Assembly (NCBI GenBank): GCA_032834875.1
Contig: CP135238.1
Coordinates: forward strand, 68,011-132,010
Origin: Sulfuracidifex metallicus DSM 6482 = JCM 9184
Lineage (GTDB): Archaea > Thermoproteota > Thermoprotei_A > Sulfolobales > Sulfolobaceae
Direction of reading: 5' to 3'
Length of the DNA: 64,000 nt
Program-made: the position numbers and the translations under genes
The notes under the pieces: generated by a model
What the model saw: only the letters and a program-made list of their open reading frames with translations
Told to the model about the DNA's origin: nothing
Databases searched by the model: none
Shown here: one piece after another, positions 10,171 to 18,753 of the stretch
Numbering within the stretch: the first letter of the stretch is position 1
Layout: each line of letters begins with the position of its first letter

Positions 10171-10476
10171 ATGGTTAAACACTCCAAGGGTTACAGAACT
10201 AGAACGAGGAAACTTCTGAAGAAGAATATTAAGGAAAAGGGCTCGATACCACCACTTAGCAAAATAATGAGAAAATACTCTGAAGGGGAATATGTTTCTA
10301 TAAAGATAAATCCATCATTTCATTACGGAATGCCTCATCGTAGGTATCATGGAAAGGTAGGAAAGGTAGTAGGAAAACGTGGAAGAGCATATGAAATAAA
10401 AGTTAATCTTGGTGATAAAGAAAAGCTTATTATAGTTAGGCCAGAACATTTAGAAAAATTCAAAGGAACCTCTTGA
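10171..10476 (+). CDS. rpl21e: 50S ribosomal protein L21e
   Basis: A 101-residue large-subunit protein. It begins MVKHSKGYRTRTRKLLKKN and contains MPHRRYHGKVGKVVGKRGRAY and KLIIVRPEHLEKF, all typical of L21e. ATG 10171 is the start; the frame is open further upstream, but that part crosses the tRNA-Leu gene and is not protein-like. First gene of a tight run: L21e, Rpo4, DUF655, RsmA, methyltransferase, TrmJ, S3Ae, GlmU-like. Confidence 0.96.
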   Translation: MVKHSKGYRTRTRKLLKKNIKEKGSIPPLSKIMRKYSEGEYVSIKINPSFHYGMPHRRYHGKVGKVVGKRGRAYEIKVNLGDKEKLIIVRPEHLEKFKGTS

Positions 10477-10488
10477 GGTGTAACTTTT

Positions 10489-10830
10489 TTGTCTTCAAGA
10501 GTAGTTGAGGAACATTATGTTCCATATTCTGTAGCCAAAAAGTTGCTCTCACAAGTAATGGAAAATTCTCAAGATACATCCAATTTACTTCAAAAGACTA
10601 TGAATTATTTAATCCGTGTAGATAAATGTGAGGCAGAAGAAGCAGAAATTTTGATGCAAGAGCTATCTGATGTCGTTGAGCGTGAGGACATAAGGGCAAT
10701 AATTTCGAGCATATGTCCTATTTCTATCGATGAAATGAGGAGTATATTAGCTATAGAAACCGGTAAGACTTATTCTACAGAGGAAGTTGAGAAAATAATA
10801 GAGTTAGTTAAGAAGCACTTAAAGAGTTGA
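10489..10830 (+). CDS. rpo4: DNA-directed RNA polymerase subunit Rpo4 (RpoF)
   Basis: Partner of Rpo7 in the stalk of archaeal RNA polymerase and counterpart of eukaryotic Rpb4. The 113-residue all-helical protein starts at TTG 10489 (MSSRVVEEHYVPYSVAKKLL) and ends in an HRDC-like helical region, ICPISIDEMRSILAIE to EVEKIIELVKKHL. It sits 12 bases after L21e, the linkage seen in most archaea, which supports the call. Confidence 0.93.
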   Translation: MSSRVVEEHYVPYSVAKKLLSQVMENSQDTSNLLQKTMNYLIRVDKCEAEEAEILMQELSDVVEREDIRAIISSICPISIDEMRSILAIETGKTYSTEEVEKIIELVKKHLKS

Positions 10831-10873
10831 GTTTTTACTTTTAAAATTCGCTTCTCTAATTGGGTACTTAAAA

Positions 10874-11524
10874 TTGCAGAGAAGAAGACATTATAGGGAA
10901 GGTCCTAAGGACGATATAGTATATGTTCTCGATTACATGAGAGAAGGTAATCCTTTAGACAGACATAAGTTTCATTCTAACAAGCCTCTAATTCAAGCTG
11001 TGGGAAGAGATTTCTTTACCTTATGTGAGATTGTAGTCCAAGATACAAGTAAAGATATCCAATTAGAGCAGAGGATCGACCTTAAGGAGGAAACCGGTAT
11101 TATGTTCGATGTTAATATAACTTATGAAGACCTTACATCAGTAGCTAGGGATTCCCTAAAGAGGGTTCTTTATACAATTCTAACTGAAAAAGAAAATGAA
11201 ATAATAAAATTCTTTAATAATGCAGGTCCACTAACATTAAAATTACACTCTCTTGAGCTCATCCCTTCAATCGGTAAAAAGACGCTACGAATGCTATTAG
11301 AGGAACGGCGAAAGAAACCATTTGAGAATTATAAGGACCTAGAAAGTCGAACATCAATAAAAGATGTCAAAAACTTAATAGTTGAAAGAATAATAAATGA
11401 AATGAAAGGCGAAGAGAAGTATTATCTCTTTGTATATCCTAGTGCTCTCCTTTCAGAAGAAAATAAAAGGAGCCCGGATCAACAAGTCAGATACGTGGGA
11501 TATCTTGAAAAAAAGGTAAGATAA
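10874..11524 (+). CDS. DUF655 family protein, predicted RNA-binding
   Basis: A 216-residue archaeal conserved protein (DUF655, COG1491). The N-terminal half is a beta-rich OB-like domain (DIVYVLDYMREGNPLDRHKF, then FFTLCEIVVQDTS). Residues about 125-175 contain a helix-hairpin-helix-like LELIPSIGKKTLRMLLEERRK. The family often sits between rpoF and ksgA, as here. Nucleic-acid binding is inferred from the folds; the biochemical role is unknown. Start is TTG 10874. Its last bases overlap the probable start of the next gene. Confidence 0.88.
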   Translation: MQRRRHYREGPKDDIVYVLDYMREGNPLDRHKFHSNKPLIQAVGRDFFTLCEIVVQDTSKDIQLEQRIDLKEETGIMFDVNITYEDLTSVARDSLKRVLYTILTEKENEIIKFFNNAGPLTLKLHSLELIPSIGKKTLRMLLEERRKKPFENYKDLESRTSIKDVKNLIVERIINEMKGEEKYYLFVYPSALLSEENKRSPDQQVRYVGYLEKKVR

Positions 11525-12171
11525 AGCAATCTCAGGTATTCCTTTCATCCGAGTTCTTTCTAAGACGTTTCGTTTCATACATCTCCTTTCAAAGACCTTT
11601 GATAGAGGTAGGTTGTGGAGATGGTAGAATTTCAAAGTTCATAAATCCAGATTTATGTATAGAAATAGATGAAGAGTTTAAAGCACAATTGAAAAAATAC
11701 AATCTAGTGATATCAGATGCGTCATATCTTCCTGCATTAAGAGGAGAGATAGTTGCCTCTTTACCATATTATATAACGCGCGACTTCATGCATCAACTTT
11801 CAGAACTGGATGTAGGCAAGGCAACGCTAATACTTCAGAAAGACTTTATAGATAAAATTCTAAATTATACTAATAGTATTTCTCTTATACTAAATTATTA
11901 TTTCATAATAGAAAGAAAGGAAGTGATACCACCTAATGCATTCTCGCCTGTTCCTAAAGTTTACTCCGTAATAGTATTATTTAATAGGCAAAGAAGATAT
12001 GACGAAAATATCTCTAATATTTTAGAATGTATAGGGAATTATAGGAATAAGACCTTAAGGAGAGCCGCATCCCTATGTAATTTAGAATCACAGTCAGAAA
12101 TTCATGTAGGTGAGTTCAAGCCTTGGCAGGTACGTCAGTTATTGAGTTTAATAAAATCAAAATATGCGTAA
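11521..12171 (+). CDS. rsmA: Dimethyladenosine transferase RsmA/KsgA/Dim1, start codon unclear
   Basis: SAM-dependent enzyme that dimethylates two adjacent adenines near the 3' end of 16S rRNA. Motif I is LIEVGCGDGRIS, a later acidic motif is SDASYLP, the catalytic motif is ASLPYYIT, and the C-terminal helical domain follows. The first canonical start in frame, TTG 11599, would begin one residue before motif I and delete the family N-terminus. Yet the codons from 11524 read KQSQVFLSSEFFLRRFV, which matches the family's Q-x-FL segment. Between the upstream stop at 11506 and 11599 there is no ATG, GTG or TTG. ATA 11521, just after AAAGGT, is the most plausible non-standard start; a sequence error is the alternative. 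Confidence 0.85.
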   Translation: MKQSQVFLSSEFFLRRFVSYISFQRPLIEVGCGDGRISKFINPDLCIEIDEEFKAQLKKYNLVISDASYLPALRGEIVASLPYYITRDFMHQLSELDVGKATLILQKDFIDKILNYTNSISLILNYYFIIERKEVIPPNAFSPVPKVYSVIVLFNRQRRYDENISNILECIGNYRNKTLRRAASLCNLESQSEIHVGEFKPWQVRQLLSLIKSKYA

Positions 12172-12710
12172 ACGATCAAGTTTACGAGCCTGCCGAGGAT
12201 ACTGAATTGATGTTTGAGATAATTAATGCGGAGAAAAACGAGAAGGTATTAGAAGTGGGTCCTGGAACTGGTATAATTTCAGTTTCGTTGGCGTTGAAAG
12301 GAGCTGAAGTTACTGCAATTGATATCAATCCTTATGCTTCTGAAGCTACGCTATGTACGGCAAAAATAAATAAAGTACAAATTAATATAATAAATGGTGA
12401 TTTATTATCACCCATAAGACCTTTCGTTTTCGACGTTGCGGTTTTTAACCCACCCTATCTGCCATTTGAGGAGTATGACAGTTGGATAGGTTATAGTTGG
12501 TCTGGAGGTAAAAGCGGAGCAGAATCTCTAATTAAATTTCTATCTGAAGTGAAGGCTTCTAGAATTTACACTCTTTATTCCTCATTGTCAGACGAGGACG
12601 CTATTCTTGCTGAGTTGAAAAACATTGGCCTTTGTATCAAGACTAAACGTGAAAAACAAATAGGATTGGAAACACTCTTCGGTATAGAGCTAGTGAAATG
12701 CTTAGGGTAA
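12123..12710 (+). CDS. HemK/PrmC-type N5-glutamine methyltransferase
   Basis: Class I SAM methyltransferase of the type that methylates the GGQ glutamine of release factor aRF1 (Mtq2/HemK). The SAM site is VLEVGPGTGIISVSLA (about residues 40-55), and the catalytic signature NPPYLPFEEYD is at about 109. It has 195 residues and lacks the N-terminal helical domain of bacterial PrmC, as is normal for archaeal and Mtq2-type proteins. The TTG start at 12123 overlaps rsmA by 49 bases; no better start lies downstream before the fold begins. Archaeal Mtq2 works with the small partner Trm112, which is not encoded nearby. Confidence 0.88.
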   Translation: MAGTSVIEFNKIKICVNDQVYEPAEDTELMFEIINAEKNEKVLEVGPGTGIISVSLALKGAEVTAIDINPYASEATLCTAKINKVQINIINGDLLSPIRPFVFDVAVFNPPYLPFEEYDSWIGYSWSGGKSGAESLIKFLSEVKASRIYTLYSSLSDEDAILAELKNIGLCIKTKREKQIGLETLFGIELVKCLG

Positions 12711-13399
12711 TAGTTGTAGAACCAGAAGGCGATTATAACCTTGGTTTCATCGCTCGCCTATGTAAGAACTTCAAGGTAGATGAGTTAGTTATAGTTAATC
12801 CAATTGCAAGTATAGAGAATGCTAAACCTTTTGCCGCTAAAGGTATAGATTTCCTAGAGAATAAAACTAGAGTCGTTTTCTCTTATAATGAAGCATTGAA
12901 AGATTTAGATCTAACCATAGCAACATCAAGTATAGCTGACATAGAAAAGGATATGTTGAGGAGATCTATAAAACCTTGGGAAATTCACGATTTCATTTTA
13001 AACGTAAAAAATGCAGGCATAATCTTTGGAAGGGAAAGCGTGGGTCTTACGCGAGAAGAAATAATGAAGGCAGATTTATTGTTGCATATCCCAGCAAATC
13101 CAGAATATCCAGTTCTTAATCTATCTCATGCAATTGGAATAGTACTTTATGAAATCTATAATCACGGAAAAAGAGGTACTAGTGGACCTCCTATAAATGG
13201 AAAGTATGTGAAGCTTATTGATAGATATGTGAGGACAATCTATGAACTCGTTAAGCCTTCAGACGAAAGTATAGAAATGTATGTTGCAATGAGACGAACT
13301 TTAGTCGGAGGTATTAGAGATAATGAGCAAGCTAGAGCTGTGGTCCATTTCCTGAGAAAACTTTATGTTACTCTAGTATATAGTGGTGAAGATAAATAG
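12698..13399 (+). CDS. trmJ: tRNA 2'-O-methyltransferase TrmJ (SpoU/TrmH family)
   Basis: SPOUT-class enzyme; the Sulfolobus acidocaldarius TrmJ methylates the ribose of C32 in tRNA. The protein shows motif 1 EPEGDYNLGFIARLCKNF, motif 2 IIFGRESVGLTREEI, and motif 3 IPANPEYPVLNLSHAIGIVLYEIY, the knot. About 50 C-terminal residues form a helical extension (AMRRTLVGGIRDNEQARAVVHF). It overlaps the previous gene by 13 bases and precedes S3Ae by 9, clearly in one operon. Confidence 0.9.
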   Translation: MLRVIVVEPEGDYNLGFIARLCKNFKVDELVIVNPIASIENAKPFAAKGIDFLENKTRVVFSYNEALKDLDLTIATSSIADIEKDMLRRSIKPWEIHDFILNVKNAGIIFGRESVGLTREEIMKADLLLHIPANPEYPVLNLSHAIGIVLYEIYNHGKRGTSGPPINGKYVKLIDRYVRTIYELVKPSDESIEMYVAMRRTLVGGIRDNEQARAVVHFLRKLYVTLVYSGEDK

Positions 13400-13408
13400 G
13401 GGAATGAA

Positions 13409-14035
13409 ATGTCTTCGAAGGGAACAGCAGTCAAAGATAAATGGAAAATGAAAAAATGGTTCACACTCATAGCTCCTAAAATGTTTGGAGAGGTTCCTCT
13501 TGGATCTACGCCAGCTTCAGATTCTGGCTACGTACCTAAGAGGAAAGTTGAAACTACACTTTATGATCTAACTGGTGACTTTAGCTTAGTTCATATACAC
13601 GTTTACTTCCAAGCTGCTACAGTAAATGGAGATAAGGTTTTCACTAGATTTTATGGGCATGAGTTGTCCAGGGACTATACTAGGTCTCTAATAAGAAGGA
13701 AAAGTTCCAAAATAAATGCCATAGTAGATGTAACCACAAAAGACGGATATCAAATGAGAATCAAAAGTCTGGCACTAACTACATATAAATGCCATCGTTC
13801 TCAGATGAGCGAGATAAGGAAAATAATGGCAGATTTGATAGTCAAAGAAGCCTCAGAGATGACCTTTGACGATTTAGTGCAAGCTGTAGTATTTGGTAAA
13901 ATGTCAAATGATTTATTTGAAGCTAGTAAGAAGATATATCCGTTGAGGAAGGTTGAGATAGAGAAAACGAAACTCCTTAAAGTGCCAGAAAAGCAACCTC
14001 TATTAAATGAAAGCGTTACTCCTAGCAGCGGGTAA
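13409..14035 (+). CDS. rps3ae: 30S ribosomal protein S3Ae (eS1)
   Basis: Small-subunit protein found in archaea and eukaryotes. The 208-residue protein begins with a basic segment (KDKWKMKKWFTLIAPKMFG) and contains KVETTLYDLTGDFS, YGHELSRDYTRSLIRRKSSKI and YPLRKVEIEKTKLLK, all typical. The C-terminal 20 residues are variable. ATG 13409 follows TrmJ by 9 bases and a purine-rich stretch. Confidence 0.95.
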   Translation: MSSKGTAVKDKWKMKKWFTLIAPKMFGEVPLGSTPASDSGYVPKRKVETTLYDLTGDFSLVHIHVYFQAATVNGDKVFTRFYGHELSRDYTRSLIRRKSSKINAIVDVTTKDGYQMRIKSLALTTYKCHRSQMSEIRKIMADLIVKEASEMTFDDLVQAVVFGKMSNDLFEASKKIYPLRKVEIEKTKLLKVPEKQPLLNESVTPSSG

Positions 14036-15218
14036 AGGAGAAAGACTTCAGCCTATAACTGAGACTAGGTCTAAACCTCTAGTTCCAATTTTAGATAAAC
14101 CTTTACTCTTATGGCATTTGGAGAACCTAGAGAGAGTCGTAGATAAAATTTACATTGTCATAAGAAAGGAGGACAGGGAGACTATTTCTTCTTTAGTAAA
14201 TGGACACAAAGTTTCTATAATTGAACAGAAGGAGGGAGTCGGAGGTACAGGGACAGCATTTTCATCTGCATTATCTATTCTTAACGGGGATAATTTCTTA
14301 TTAATTTATGGGGATATTTTTTATGATTTTTCTCTTCTTTCTCAGATAGTTAGTTATCAAGATAATATTATTGTAGGTAAAGAGGTAGGAAATCCTAGAG
14401 ATTTCGGAGTTCTTAAAATGAGCAATAATTATCTAGATGGAATAATAGAAAAACCAGATTCACCTCCTTCTAATTTGATAAACGCTGGAATATATAAGCT
14501 ATCTTCAGATATAGCGACTTTTGTAGATAAAGTGAAGATATCATCAAGAGGGGAGATCGAGTTTACTGATATTATAAACGTAGCAATTAAGGAAAACTAC
14601 AAAGTTAATGTCATAACATACAAAGGATTTTGGATCGATATAGGTAAACCTTGGCATTTGCTAGAGGCGAACAATTTTGCTCTTAGCCTTGCAAATCCTA
14701 ACATTAAGGGAGAAATTGAAGAAGATGTTAGGATCAAGGGTAAAGTAATAGTAGAGGAAGGCGCATTAATAAAATCTGGTTCCTATATCGAAGGACCAGC
14801 ATACATAGGAAAAGGAGCCACTGTAGGTCCAAACACTTACCTTAGAGAAGGTACCGTTTTAGGCAAAAATACGAAAGCAGGTTCAGCTGTAGAGATAAAA
14901 AATTCTATAGTCATGGAAGATTCTAAAATACCTCACTTAAGTTACGTTGGAGATAGCGTAATATGTGAGGACGTTAATTTAGGTGCAGGAACCCTAGTTG
15001 CAAACCTTAGATTTGACGAGAATCATGTTAAAATGAGAATAAAAGGAAAGCTAGAAGACTCTGGCAGGAAAAAGTTAGGTACAGTAATAGGTGGTCATTC
15101 AAGAATAGGGATTAACGTTACTATTCTGCCTGGAGTAAAAATAGGCTCTTATGCTAGAATATATCCTGGTGCAGTGGTAAACAGAGACGTAAACAAAGGA
15201 GAATTCTTTAGGACTTAG
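14007..15218 (+). CDS. Bifunctional sugar-1-phosphate nucleotidylyltransferase/acetyltransferase (GlmU-like)
   Basis: Makes nucleotide sugars, most likely UDP-N-acetylglucosamine or dTDP-glucose-type products for glycans. The N-terminal nucleotidylyltransferase domain starts MKALLLAAGKGERLQPIT with the GxGxRL loop and later KPLVPILDKPLL. From about residue 235 a left-handed beta-helix of hexapeptide repeats follows (GAYIGKGATVGPNT-type turns, then IGGHSRIGINVTILPGVKIG), which carries acetyltransferase activity in the S. tokodaii protein of similar length. ATG 14007 overlaps S3Ae by 29 bases. It is convergent with ychF, overlapping 11 bases. Confidence 0.9.
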   Translation: MKALLLAAGKGERLQPITETRSKPLVPILDKPLLLWHLENLERVVDKIYIVIRKEDRETISSLVNGHKVSIIEQKEGVGGTGTAFSSALSILNGDNFLLIYGDIFYDFSLLSQIVSYQDNIIVGKEVGNPRDFGVLKMSNNYLDGIIEKPDSPPSNLINAGIYKLSSDIATFVDKVKISSRGEIEFTDIINVAIKENYKVNVITYKGFWIDIGKPWHLLEANNFALSLANPNIKGEIEEDVRIKGKVIVEEGALIKSGSYIEGPAYIGKGATVGPNTYLREGTVLGKNTKAGSAVEIKNSIVMEDSKIPHLSYVGDSVICEDVNLGAGTLVANLRFDENHVKMRIKGKLEDSGRKKLGTVIGGHSRIGINVTILPGVKIGSYARIYPGAVVNRDVNKGEFFRT

Positions 15219-16410
15219 CCGTGGTTGAAACGATTTTTATTACGTCATTTGTTTTTAATTTATAATCTTCACTTACCCTCATCTTCTTTCTAGCATCTAT
15301 AGCGAAGAGAAATCCCTTAGCTAGTTCTGTATGAATTTCGCCTGCTAGATCCTTAGGAGTAGATCCATTTTTTATGAGTAAGGCATCAGGGAGAATATTT
15401 CCGTTTTTATCTGTAAGTTTCTTTTCGTCCTCAACAGGATAAACCACTATCATCCCAAGTCCCTCAAAAACAGCCATATTTATAGCGTCTTGAACTCCAG
15501 TGGAACCATAAACATCCAAGACTTTAGACTTTATGAACTCAAGAGCTTCCTTCTGTTTTTGATTTAAGGTACCTTTTATTTCAAAATTATTCTCACCAGG
15601 TATATACTTTATTATGTCAGCTTTTGCAGCTTTCCTTAGAGCTAGTTCTGAATTAGCGCTTACTGGGACAACCATTTTATATTTTTCTTTCAATTTTTTA
15701 ATATTCTCTTTAGATATTGGTATATCTGACTTATTTGCAGCTATAACTATCGGTTTTGATATCTGTCTCAATGTTTTACTAAATCTTCTTAGATCTTCTT
15801 CAGTCCATTGCATTAGTTTTGTACTTTCTAGGTTGGAAACTTTTAGGGCTTCAATTATCTGTAATTTATTTATTGAAAGTCCAGACAACTTGGCTAGAAG
15901 CGATTCTACATAATCTTTACCTGCTAGATCAGCTGTCCTAGCAAATTTGCTCCAATCTTTATTAATAATTGAAAAGAACCACTCATCCATCTCTTTTTCT
16001 ATGAAAGCGATATCCTCTTCAGGATCTCTAGTACCAGGCTCAATTGGCATACCTTCCTCATTTGTAGATCCACTTGCATCTATTACATGTATTAGAACGT
16101 CAGCTTTTCTTAAATCATCCAGGAATTTGTTTCCTAACCCTCTACCTTCATGGGCACCTGGAATTAGTCCTGCTACATCTACAATCTTTACTGGAATGAA
16201 TCTGTAGTCTTCTATACATATTGAATTTCTAGGATTGCATTTTACTCCGAATTCTATGTGAACACATTTTGATTTAACGTATCCCATTCCCACGTTTGGA
16301 TCAATAGTAACGAAAGGTCTATTGGCTATTTCAGCTTCTGCCATAGTTGAAGCTGAAAAGAACGTACTTTTCCCAACGTTGGTTTTCCCGATTAGACCAA
16401 TAGTTATCAT
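15208..16410 (-). CDS. YchF/OLA1-family NTPase with TGS domain
   Basis: Obg-related P-loop NTPase that associates with ribosomes. It shows the G1 motif GLIGKTNVGKSTFFSAST, G3 DVAGLIPGAHEGRGLGN, a G4 region IVIAANKSD, and a C-terminal TGS domain ending in KLKTNDVIKIVS. ATG 16410 (MITIGLIGK) is preferred over ATG 16434 because it matches the family N-terminus. The bases CTTAATAA about 26 upstream could act as its TATA box for a leaderless mRNA. The extra upstream eight residues are not conserved in type. Confidence 0.93.
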   Translation of the reverse strand: MITIGLIGKTNVGKSTFFSASTMAEAEIANRPFVTIDPNVGMGYVKSKCVHIEFGVKCNPRNSICIEDYRFIPVKIVDVAGLIPGAHEGRGLGNKFLDDLRKADVLIHVIDASGSTNEEGMPIEPGTRDPEEDIAFIEKEMDEWFFSIINKDWSKFARTADLAGKDYVESLLAKLSGLSINKLQIIEALKVSNLESTKLMQWTEEDLRRFSKTLRQISKPIVIAANKSDIPISKENIKKLKEKYKMVVPVSANSELALRKAAKADIIKYIPGENNFEIKGTLNQKQKEALEFIKSKVLDVYGSTGVQDAINMAVFEGLGMIVVYPVEDEKKLTDKNGNILPDALLIKNGSTPKDLAGEIHTELAKGFLFAIDARKKMRVSEDYKLKTNDVIKIVSTTAKS

Positions 16411-16475
16411 TAAAGAGTGGATTAGAGGACACATTTATTAAGTAGATGTGACGAACTTTTCAAGTAGAATCAAAC

Positions 16476-17126
16476 ATGGCTACGTCGTTTTACAGTTTCA
16501 TAGAAGAAACATGGCAAAAGGAGGAATGGCAGAAACAAGTTGTAAAACCTAGGCTGATAGAATGGAGGAGACAGCCATCTATAATGAGGATAGAACATCC
16601 AACTAGGCTAAATAGAGCTAGAGCTTTAGGTTACAAGGCTAAGCAAGGCTTTGTTGTAGTACGAGTTAAAGTTAGAAGGGGAGGATCCAATAAAATTAGA
16701 CCTAATTCAGGAAGAAGACCTAAGAGAATGGGTGTATATGGCTATTCTCCATCTAAGGGCTACAGATGGATAGCAGAAGAGAAAGTAGCTAGAAAATATC
16801 CTAATCTAGAAATCTTAGGAAGTTACATGGTTGCGAAGGACGCTTTATATAAATATTATGAAGTGATTGCAGTAGATCCTAACCACCCAGTGATAAAATC
16901 GGATCTAAACCTTTCTTGGCTAAGTAATCCCTCTAATAGGGGCAGAGTATTCAGAGGGCTCACCTCAGCAGGTAAGAAAGCTAGGGGACTTAGAAAAGCT
17001 AGAGGTATAAGCGGAACCGTCAATTATAAGTGGAAGAGGAAGCAGATTGAGCGCGAACAAAGAAAGAGGCATGAAGGTACCAAGTTCAATAGAATACAGC
17101 GCTTTGAGAAGATACCTGGAAAGTGA
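16476..17126 (+). CDS. rpl15e: 50S ribosomal protein L15e
   Basis: Basic large-subunit protein, 216 residues. Recognised from [56 protein letters not shown] and a C-terminal [20 protein letters not shown]. First gene of the exosome/RNase P superoperon; it is divergent from ychF across 65 bases that must hold both promoters. The ATG at 16476 fits the family N-terminus. Confidence 0.97.
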   Translation: MATSFYSFIEETWQKEEWQKQVVKPRLIEWRRQPSIMRIEHPTRLNRARALGYKAKQGFVVVRVKVRRGGSNKIRPNSGRRPKRMGVYGYSPSKGYRWIAEEKVARKYPNLEILGSYMVAKDALYKYYEVIAVDPNHPVIKSDLNLSWLSNPSNRGRVFRGLTSAGKKARGLRKARGISGTVNYKWKRKQIEREQRKRHEGTKFNRIQRFEKIPGK

Positions 17127-17130
17127 GGAA

Positions 17131-17595
17131 ATGAAAATATCTTTGCTTACAATATCAGTTTTTTGTCATGAAACCGAAGACCTTGGAAAAATAAGGAAAT
17201 CTATAGAACTTGTTATTCCTTCAGCTGTAGAAGGGGAGATTAGATCTGATCAAGTTAAAGGTCATTTTGGCAATTACATTACTTTGCTAGAATATAGATT
17301 TTCTAAGTCGCTTGCAGTAAAGGCTTTTCAGGACATTTTAAATAAGCTCTCTTCCGCTGATATGATAGTAATTATTACTACATTATCGGAACGCATGGAG
17401 AAATCCAAACTTTACCTCAGATTTGATAAACAATATTTAGTGGCTAAAGGAGAGCTCACTTTAAAGGAGGGCAATGACGTTGTAAGGATAATGGTCTCAT
17501 TTAATGGGCCATATAAAGAAGTTATTAAGGAGTTGAAACAAATTGCTAGCAATAGAGCCATGCATAATGAAGCCAGATCTACAAAGTTATCTTAA
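17131..17595 (+). CDS. COG1325 RNA-binding protein, predicted exosome-linked
   Basis: A 154-residue protein of the archaeal COG1325 family (predicted RNA-binding or exosome subunit). ATG 17131 is chosen because a ribosome-binding site (GTGAGG) lies just before it and the protein then starts after the L15e stop; an upstream TTG would overlap L15e by 80 bases with no SD. It has an alpha/beta pattern with no catalytic motif. The position between L15e and Rpp30 is the conserved archaeal arrangement and is the main support for the name. Confidence 0.78.
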   Translation: MKISLLTISVFCHETEDLGKIRKSIELVIPSAVEGEIRSDQVKGHFGNYITLLEYRFSKSLAVKAFQDILNKLSSADMIVIITTLSERMEKSKLYLRFDKQYLVAKGELTLKEGNDVVRIMVSFNGPYKEVIKELKQIASNRAMHNEARSTKLS

Positions 17596-18088
17596 TGTTT
17601 TAGGCTATTCCTCTGGCTTAGTTGAAGCAAAAACTTCTAGTTATTCTAAGTTCACACGATATACACTCCATAAGGGAGAAATAAAGAACTTTAGAAATAT
17701 AATGCAAAAAAATAGAAATACGATATTATTTTCTAAGCCATATGATATAGAAACGCTTAGATTCTCTGTTCTAACTTCTGAGATTTCTGGGATCACCGTT
17801 GATGATAGTAACATCAAGATATTCAGGAAAGCTATGTTGAATTTAATAAACTATAATAAGAAAATAGTGGAGATTTCTCTGAAGTCAAGTTCATTTGTGA
17901 TTAGTAGAGCAATATCTTGGGGTTATAAATGGAGTTTTCCCCTGATTTTTTCCTCTTTTGCTCAAGAATTTAATGAAATTTGGCCATTAGTTTCTAAGAT
18001 AAATTACCTAATAGTTCACGGTGCATCTCAAGTGCAAGCTTACAAATGGGTTTTAAATGATCCGTTCAAACTCTTTTCGAATGAATGA
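17567..18088 (+). CDS. rnp3: RNase P protein component 3 (Rpp30)
   Basis: TIM-barrel-like protein partner of the RNase P RNA, which removes tRNA 5' leaders. The sequence is divergent: MKPDLQSYLNVLGYSSGLVEAKT at the start, an SGITVDDSN strand, KIVEISLKSS, and a closing YLIVHGASQVQAYKWVLNDPFKL. Identity rests on this pattern plus position: COG1325, Rpp30, Pop5, proteasome alpha is the standard order. ATG 17567 is preferred over the upstream TTG 17543. It overlaps both neighbours by a few bases. Confidence 0.78.
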   Translation: MKPDLQSYLNVLGYSSGLVEAKTSSYSKFTRYTLHKGEIKNFRNIMQKNRNTILFSKPYDIETLRFSVLTSEISGITVDDSNIKIFRKAMLNLINYNKKIVEISLKSSSFVISRAISWGYKWSFPLIFSSFAQEFNEIWPLVSKINYLIVHGASQVQAYKWVLNDPFKLFSNE

Positions 18089-18531
18089 TGTTACAACTTT
18101 TAATTGATATTCTATTTACGGTGTGGCTTTCAACGTTGACAATCATTTTAATATTGGAGAGAAAAAGAAATAAGAAGAGTTTAAATATGGAAATACCTAA
18201 AAATAGGCAATTAATAAAAGCCAAGAGATATATAATCTTTAACGTTATTACCGAATCTTCCGACCTCGAATCCTCACAAATTGAAGAAGCAATAAGAGTT
18301 TCTGTAAAAGAATTGCTAGGGAAAGTTTGGTTAGACATTTCTAATCCTAGAGTGATATTTTTCTTGCCAGATAGAAAAGAAGGTATAATTTCAACAAATA
18401 GAGGAGGATATAAAGTAGTTATTGCAAGCCTTCCTTTGACTAAAAAGGTTTCTGGGACTAAGGTATTGCTAGTGCCAGTTAAGACTACGGGAAGTTTAAA
18501 AAAGGCAAAAGAGATGATAGGGCTTAAGTGA
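18085..18531 (+). CDS. rnp2: RNase P protein component 2 (Pop5), with N-terminal hydrophobic segment
   Basis: Small ferredoxin-like subunit that binds the catalytic RNase P RNA together with Rpp30. The core, about residues 37-148, shows NRQLIKAKRYIIFNVITES, GKVWLDISNPRVIFF and NRGGYKVVIASLPL. From ATG 18085 the protein carries an extra N-terminal helix (LLIDILFTVWLSTLTIILIL) that looks like a transmembrane segment followed by a basic stretch. Family members elsewhere start near the internal ATG 18187. The stop codon overlaps the C box of a C/D sRNA. Confidence 0.85.
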   Translation: MMLQLLIDILFTVWLSTLTIILILERKRNKKSLNMEIPKNRQLIKAKRYIIFNVITESSDLESSQIEEAIRVSVKELLGKVWLDISNPRVIFFLPDRKEGIISTNRGGYKVVIASLPLTKKVSGTKVLLVPVKTTGSLKKAKEMIGLK

Positions 18532-18583
18532 TGACACCGCTCCAGACTGCAGAATGATGACCTCTGCGACGAGCTGAGTTTGG
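18524..18583 (+). ncRNA. C/D box guide sRNA
   Basis: All four boxes are in order: C box GTGATGA (18528-18534), a degenerate D' box CTGC (18547-18550), C' box ATGATGA (18554-18560), and D box CTGA (18574-18577). The two guide spacers are 12 and 13 bases, the usual archaeal size, and the total is about 55-60. The C box overlaps the Pop5 stop codon. Such RNAs direct ribose 2'-O-methylation with L7Ae, Nop5 and fibrillarin; the targets were not identified here. Confidence 0.8.
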
Positions 18584-18753
18584 TTATTTTAGTAAGGGAT
18601 AGAGGTAATGTTTAATATTAAATTATTTATAATGTATTACATTTTAATTATTGATGTGCACTTTTTAACGTTATGCATTGCCTTATTCTGTATATTATTT
18701 CTAAATTAAGTCGAAATAAAATACATCTTAAGTAGATAAGCTTCTGAACAAGA

